This document shows positions 56,773 to 64,000 of a stretch of 64,000 nucleotides of DNA, piece by piece. Source of the DNA: Gerris lacustris (taxonomy: Eukaryota > Arthropoda > Insecta > Hemiptera > Gerridae); the NCBI GenBank assembly GCA_951217055.1, contig OX578282.1, positions 49,377,329 through 49,441,328 of the forward strand, written 5' to 3'. Position numbers and translations under genes: made by a program. Position 1 is the stretch's first letter. The number at the start of each line of letters is the position of its first letter. The notes beneath the pieces were generated by a model. It was not told the origin of the DNA. It saw only the letters and a list, made by a program, of their open reading frames with translations, and ran no database searches.

Positions 56773-58634
56773 AATTTGACTAAATATACAAAAAGAATAT
56801 AAAAACGCTAGTGAAATCTATTATGTCATAAGTGAAGCATTGCTAACTCAACATCTTTTCAATAATTTTAACTTTATATTTATTATTTGACGTGAAACAA
56901 ATGCCTCTATATGCATAGTTATTGCTCAAACGCAATGCAATTACTCCACAATGTTTTAAGATTTTATGAAAACTTTTTTATTGTTTTTTCACAAAAAATA
57001 ACTATGAAAATTGTTACATCTTTTCGTAGGTCTGTTAAAAAAAAAGAAAATCATAGAGGAGGGACACGCAAATTTAAAACGCAATTTTAAAGGATACATA
57101 GTGACAAATACAAATACGAAACCAAATTATACAATTGTACTCAGGGCTTTCTCCTCTTTCATTTAACCCCACTTGACGTATTTCGTTAAACAAAATTTAA
57201 CACTTTAAACATAAACCCTTAGTTTGTTTAGGGTATTACACATAACATAACAAACTTTTAAATTTTAGTTTAGGGTCCTTTCAAAGATTATGTACATTAC
57301 AGGCAGTAAAGCCCAGAAGCGTATTAGGGTCCTTGTTTTTACCTATAGACCCAAAAAAATTATATTTTGCGTATTCTTTCTTAAGATTTTTTACATTTTT
57401 CTCATTCCAGTTATATAGAAATGATCTCCGAGCATGCTAGGCTTCGACAAAACAAAATTCACCGCCTAAATTATTACTAGGGTTTTTTTTTTAAGAAATT
57501 TAATGTTACAAGTTTAGCAAACTCATCAAGTTCTTAAATTTGAATGAAAGAGTAAGATCAAGATTAGCTCCTAGACTAGTTAGACTTTAGCTCCGAGGTA
57601 ATTCGACCCGGCTTAGAGTTAATTCTCATCTGAAGCCACGACAAAGACCGCATTCATTTTTAACTCAGGACTAAAATAAGCCAAGGCTAAGCTCTCTTCT
57701 AAGAACCCTAAACTTAAATGTTCGATTAAAACTCAGTTTCATTACATATCAGACGATATTAGATTTTTTATGGAATTGAAAGGGGAGTTAATTTTTCGTT
57801 AATTTAACCTATTCTTGGTTAATCCAAGCCCCGAAGAAAGAAATGGATTCGGATATTATACTCATCTACTCGGCAGACTCGGCTGGCCTAGGGCCAGTCT
57901 TCGGTCGTCGTGTGACCAGTAGATGTAAGCCACATATTAACTTATGACAAAATAATATGTTCTCGTATATAATTACATTTTATGTAATACTCAATTTATA
58001 TACCTAAAACTCATTTATAAATTTTAATATTATCTTATGAATTATATTAAATAGCCCAATACCTAATTTTGGAATATTGAAGGGCCTTTTTAATTTATTT
58101 TAAAGTTTATAGTTATTACATGCTAAATACTTAAATGTAAATGAAATAGAAGCTTCAAAAGTCATACTGTCTCGATCACAAGGGTTGTGTTAACTTGCAT
58201 TGAGGGATATTCTAGGCACCGTTAATTTTCTTGAATACTTGAAAGGATTGTAGAGGGTTACGAAAAAAAATCATCTAGCTGTTCGTTAAAACTTACATAA
58301 AAGTTGTACAAGTTGACAATATAAAAGTTTTATAAACTGTTAAATTAGAACTCCGATGATATTCTTGTGTGTGCATGTGTTGCTACTTCGATACAAATAA
58401 CGTTTAGGATAATATTATTCACATTAGCTCAAGAACATTGTAATGAATGCCTCTGTTAGACGAACAATAGAAATGAATAATGTTAAACAAATTTAAACAT
58501 TTTAATAGTCATGGCAAGATGAATATATATAGAAAAAAATATTTCCACAGAAACGAACAAACTTTCTTATTACTTTCATTGTTTACGTTTGCACAATTAA
58601 TAATCCATATATTGTTTACTTTTCATGGGTTCTT

Positions 58635-58635
<1 letters not shown>
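56773..58635. other. Non-coding sequence, no gene recognised
   Basis: A partial AGGGTCC...AGACCC end like that of the 18.9-kb TIR element lies at about 57324-57350, and an imperfect hairpin (CATCTACT/AGTAGATG) at about 57864-57924. Confidence 0.45.

Positions 58636-58668
<33 letters not shown>
58636..58668. repeat. Poly-A tract
   Basis: A pure A run of about 30 bp. Confidence 0.95.
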
Positions 58669-58669
<1 letters not shown>

Positions 58670-58759
58670 ATTAATTTGATTTCATTTACGTTATTCATAT
58701 TAATATATTAATTTCTAGGCTTACATTATAATAGAAATCATATATATATTATATATAGA

Positions 58760-58760
<1 letters not shown>

Positions 58761-58841
<81 letters not shown>
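58761..58841. repeat. (TA)n microsatellite
   Basis: A TA tract of about 80 bp adjoining a small TIR element. Confidence 0.97.
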
Positions 58842-58848
<7 letters not shown>

Positions 58849-58930
58849 TGCCAGGTGTTCAAAAAGTTAGGTAACCGAGTTATAACAAATAATGAATTCC
58901 TCAGCAAACTGACTTTTGGGACACCCGGTA
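58849..58930. mobile_element. Small TIR element (ACCGGGTGTCCCAAAAGT type) in TA tract
   Basis: CCAGGTGTTCAAAAAGTTAG on the left and CTGACTTTTGGGACACCCGG on the right are inverted repeats. TA repeats lie on both sides. The GGGTGTCCCAAAAGT end is common in arthropod TA-targeting elements. It is about 82 bp and carries no coding sequence. Confidence 0.6.
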
Positions 58931-59279
58931 TATATATATAAATATAAAATTAATAAGAGAGAGAGTGACTAAGCACAAGATTCCATTATTAATTAAAATG
59001 TTTGCTTTTAGATTAAAAATTAACGAGTAAGCGCTATCAAAGAGATCAAAGCTCTGGTTTAAACTTTAAGAGGCTTATCCTCCTCCTGTATTTCAGCTCT
59101 TAGGTATGCAAGGATGTAGGTACTAGGTATAAAGATAAAGAAAATATCATATCCATGTAAAACACTATTTACTCCACTCTTTATCTACTCATAATGCAAA
59201 ATGATGTGGTTAGAACTCGGAAAATATGAATCTGATTAGGTTTAACTTGGTGTCTAGGCATCCGTGGATTAAATCGGAA

Positions 59280-59492
59280 TAAATAACTTGGTTTTCCGGT
59301 GAAATCCGGGGACGAATCAGGAAAAACGAAGGGGTTGAAATCTGACGTTTCGCTTCCATATCTTGTTGTCGCTTTATGTAAATATCACAATGCACCACAC
59401 CCCTGAAGATGCTTTCAGGAGTAGAAGCGAAACGTCGAACTTCAACCCCTTCGTGACGTGGATTTCACCGGAAAACCAAGCTATTTATTACA
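59280..59492. repeat. Inverted pair of a repeat with CTGAAGATG...GCGAAACGTC motif
   Basis: GAAATCCGG, GAAGGGGTTGAA and CGTTTCGCTTC on the left are matched in inverse on the right (GAAGCGAAACGTC, CAACCCCTTCG, GATTTCACCGG). The left arm has about 12 extra bases. Between them lies CCTGAAGATGCTTTCAGGAG. A CTGAAGATG-stem-GAAACGT block is a recurrent motif near Penelope-type and other retroelements. The link is tentative. Confidence 0.55.
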
Positions 59493-60596
<1,104 letters not shown>

Positions 60597-60938
60597 TTTT
60601 ATATTGTTTCAGATATTGTACCCCGTAATTAGTGAGACCTTCCAATTTGTCAGTTAGAGAGTTGTCCCGGCAATTAAATTTAAATTACTTTGTAGGGTGT
60701 TGTAATCAAGAAGTATTTTGGATTTATTGGTATAATATGTTAACGAAGTTTAACTTTATCATTATAAAATCACGTCCAGTACATTTATAGCAACTTTACG
60801 TTTATTCTATAGCATAATTGCCCCTGTCCAGAGTCTAATATGTATATTATATCTAGCTCATTATCTTGTCTAACACTAACATACATCTATACTTTTCTAA
60901 CATAGATCTACATCTATTTAACATAGATCTATATATAT

Positions 60939-61325
60939 CAGCAATGTAATACCGTGTTTTTGCACACTGCAATAAGTGGAACATCCCTTGGTGTCTCTAA
61001 CTAACATAAATTGTGTACCTTATTGCAGTGTGCAAAAACACGGTATTACATTGCTGATATGTTTTGCCAGCCAAGCAAGAATGGCGGTGTGAGAGCACTC
61101 TCGTCTCTGATAAAGCCCCATATCTGATCTTCTTAATCTGGTATAGGTCCAGAGTTGGGTAAGCATCGTAGGGCCTGATGAGTCGGACACGACGAAACGA
61201 TGCAGGACATGGCGTAATGCCGAGCCAACATCTTTTTGACGTAATGTGTGATGTTGGAACAGTTCCTATGTGTCACGCTTGCGTTGGCACATCCCTTGGT
61301 GTCTCTCACTAACATAAATTGTAAG
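60939..61325. mobile_element. Retrozyme/Penelope-like repeat, second locus
   Basis: A plus-strand unit runs from the TCTCTAAC-TAACATAAATT junction (60994) to the same junction at 61302, a length of 308 bp. It is preceded by 15 bp of the end of a previous unit (ACATCCCTTGGTG at 60981), so more than one unit length was copied. A ~40-bp inverted piece (60941-60977) complementary to 61019-61060 is joined on the left. The ends lie in ATAGATCTATATATAT and AGATCTATATATATAT sequence. It has the same blocks as 4510-5081 and one hammerhead core. Confidence 0.7.
61163..61203 (+). ncRNA. Hammerhead ribozyme-like motif (third copy)
   Basis: Stem III GCATCG (61163-61168) is followed by the triplet GTA. 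GGGC stands in place of stem I, and the core CTGATGA is at 61175-61181. Stem II is GTCG/CGAC with a GACA loop, then GAAA (61194-61197) and stem III CGATGC (61198-61203). GTA is still a permitted NUH triplet. Two bases of the GGGCCC palindrome are lost, so this copy is the least likely to be active. Confidence 0.72.
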
Positions 61326-61754
61326 ATCTATATATATATGTAATCTAGATCTATTAACATAAATATAGTTCTAGTTAATCTACACCTAGATCAATTTCAG
61401 ATGCAATGTCCTCCAGTAAAACTAAATTTATCACTTTTTGAAATTTTTTTACAAATATTTAACTGCATAGCATTTATTGTGCACACGTAAGAACTAAACA
61501 TTTAGGGTTTGAACTATCTATTGTGCGGAAAATTGATTCTTTCATTTGATAAGCGAATTCTTTTATATGTGTACTTTTTTGTAAGTATATAATGAAAAAA
61601 ATTGAATAAATTAAATTGATTCATTGTTTTCTATATGTTCAATGCTCCAAGAGTAGATGTATTTTTAAAAAAAATCTCTGAAGCGTTAGTAACCTCACTC
61701 ATATTTAATTTTGAAATATAAATGTAATGTAAATAAAAAATAGACTTCCAATTG
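61326..61754. other. AT-rich non-coding sequence, no gene recognised
   Basis: No supported features were seen. Confidence 0.5.
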
Positions 61755-62345
61755 GTATGGCACATAGCTTCCTCGCATCCTATCACGTACATTAATAATT
61801 TTATATTTTATGCATTTACAAGCCATTATTGTTGAATTTGTTTAATTTTTTCCTCCGTTTTGTTAATCTGTCAAAATTATATTGATATTATACTTGAATT
61901 AAAGTATCAATTAAGCAAAAGTTAAAGAGCGCAGACGGTTCAAAGTAATCTGGGGCTATCTGCGGGCTACTTTCGAAACTATAAATGTTTCATACAAATC
62001 AGATAAGTACTTTTGAAGCTATAGGTGTAAATTAATGTATGTTTGTGCGCATGTGGAAGAGAAACAAATGAGGGCAGAAAGTAAAACTTATATGGGACCA
62101 ACAATGGGCTACTCAACACCAACCATCCAAATTTCATTAAAATTGGACGTGTAGTTTTTAAGATACGATGGTTCGCATAAATTGAAATACAGACCGACCT
62201 ACAGACCGACAGACAGACACGGAACCAAAAATAACCCCTTATGTCTGAAACGGATTTCTGTCTTGGAATTTTTGAAATCGGAGACTTAAAAATGTTTAGT
62301 TCTTCAGAACGATCACATAGCTTCCGTTACCTTCGGTAAGCACGG
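61755..62345 (-). repeat. Hairpin-headed ~550-bp repeat, copy A5 (minus strand)
   Basis: In reverse it shows the tail GGCACATAGCTTCC (61759), the GTAGCCCGCAGATAG-like block, CTCTTCCACATGCGCAC, GTCTGTCTGTCGGTC and CCAAGACAGAAATCC. It ends in the head hairpin GCTTCCGTTACCTTCGGTAA followed by GCACGGAAGC at 62321-62350. It is the longest uninterrupted copy. Confidence 0.82.
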
Positions 62346-62740
62346 AAGCAATATATATAAAAGAAATGCAATATACATATAAATAATATAAAAAAAAATT
62401 AAAAAAAAAAAAAAAAAAAAAAATATGAAATTAATATAAAAAATATGTTGATATTAATATTATTATTGATATGAAATTAATTTTCATTCAATCATTATAA
62501 ATAGACTTTATGCATATATAAAATTTAAAATAAATAAAAATGGAAGTATTATTTTCATTAAAAAGCTTATATAAAATTCACTATGTAAACAAGGTTCCCA
62601 TTTAAATTAAAGTTTACAGCAAATAAAATTCTTTTAGACTAAATTATTTTCATCGTAAAAATAACTTTATATATATTTATATAAAGTCACAGTACAGTTC
62701 TACTCCCAATTCCTCTTTAAACTCTGCTTAAATGTACGAA

Positions 62741-63323
<583 letters not shown>

Positions 63324-63365
63324 TCGATAACTGTCATTGCTATTAATAGCAATGACAGTTATCGA
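63324..63365. repeat. Perfect 42-bp palindrome without spacer
   Basis: TCGATAACTGTCATTGCTATT and so on reads the same on both strands across 42 bp with its centre at 63344/63345. It is followed by (CA)n and (TA)n. Confidence 0.93.
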
Positions 63366-63367
63366 CA

Positions 63368-63417
63368 CACAAACACACACACACACACTAATATAATATA
63401 TATATATATATATATAG
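63368..63417. repeat. (CA)n and (TA)n microsatellites
   Basis: CA units at 63368-63388 and TA units at 63396-63416. Confidence 0.95.
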
Positions 63418-64000
63418 GTCAGTTGGAAAATGTTTGAGAGAAATAACATTTTAGATATTAAATTTTTAAATTATTTAACTTGATGTCTTCCTTCAGGAAA
63501 TATAAATATAAATTACATTCGGCTATGTTTTGGAAGTTAAAAAAAAAAGATGGCAATATGTTTCAAAAAGAAAGATTTAAAATTTAATTTTTATTTCCAG
63601 AACAAGAATGTCTCTTTTGAACTATTACACAAAAGAAATAAGATATTCCTAACGCAACTGAATATTTTCAAGCAAATAACTTTATGTACATATATTGGAG
63701 TAAAAGAAAGTAGGACTATCTAAAGTAATGCAAGGCAATAAAAAAAGTTTTTTAGTAAAGAAATTATTTAAATTATTCATATTTTTTTCGTTAGCTAAAT
63801 AAAAATTGCAATGTAAATAGAAATTTTATTTAAACATTTTTTAAAATAAAAAAAAGATAGGTTTATAATTATGAATAAATAAGTAAGTTAGTTTATCCTA
63901 CAGGAAAGTTTTATTCTATCTAGAGTTATAAAAAGGAACATTGTAAAACAAAAAGAAATAACCAAAAAAAGAAAAAAAAAGATCAAGAGAGAAGAATAAT
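63418..64000. other. AT-rich non-coding sequence to window end, no gene recognised
   Basis: No supported features were seen. Confidence 0.5.

Noticed and set aside
61175..61230. Type I hammerhead layout using the GTA after CATGGC as cleavage site
   Set aside because: Stem III would be only two base pairs and stem I does not match. The GCATCG/CGATGC stem III arrangement is far better.

Overview
This is eukaryotic nuclear DNA, strongly AT-rich, made almost entirely of intergenic or intronic sequence and repeats. I cannot name the species. An arthropod, possibly an insect, is the best guess: the Gag protein is of an insect-type Ty3/gypsy kind, two LINE 3' ends look like Jockey-type and RTE-type elements, one SINE-like repeat carries an arthropod-like 5S box C, and many long (TA)n tracts and TA-flanked inverted-repeat elements are present. 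No complete host gene is visible. Two short stretches look like possible host exons (about 23.57-23.65 kb and 41.32-41.51 kb, both + strand); neither could be matched to a known protein.

The largest unit is a 5.95 kb LTR retrotransposon at 41643-47596 on the minus strand. It has two 1199-bp LTRs that read as identical and a TTCT target duplication. Behind a long leader it carries an intact gag of 472 codons, then a GGGAAAC -1 frameshift heptamer leading into a protease fragment. The protease is broken and almost all of pol (reverse transcriptase, RNase H, integrase) is missing, so this is a young, non-autonomous gypsy-type element that would need enzymes supplied in trans.

The most unusual content is a ~301-308 bp repeat unit present at 4.5-5.1 kb (one minus and one plus copy joined as an inverted pair inside a (TA)n tract) and at 60.9-61.3 kb. 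Each full copy holds a hammerhead-ribozyme core: CTGATGA, a 4-bp stem II, GAAA, a perfect 6-bp stem III and a GTC or GTA cleavage triplet. The plus copies begin and end in the same sequence, as expected for DNA made from a circular or tandem RNA. This resembles animal retrozymes and Penelope-associated repeats, but stem I is reduced to a palindromic GGGCCC, which suggests action as a dimer.

Region by region: 1-8 kb holds a palindrome-rich MITE-like segment, the hammerhead unit and TA tracts. 8-14.4 kb holds an RTE-type LINE tail, a 32-bp minisatellite and SINE-like pieces. 14-21 kb holds several tandem duplications and a TIR element with a terminal hairpin. 21-29 kb holds two LINE tails, a candidate exon, a fold-back element, a palindromic 23-bp tandem array and copies of a hairpin-headed ~550-bp repeat. 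30-41 kb holds a 76-bp-arm palindrome around a tRNA-like loop and a cluster of small TIR elements. 41-48 kb holds a tRNA-derived SINE and the LTR element. 48-64 kb holds a second SINE-like repeat, a pair of (CAAA)n-tailed repeats, a 117-bp tandem array, a 1.14 kb fold-back element, the second hammerhead locus and more microsatellites.
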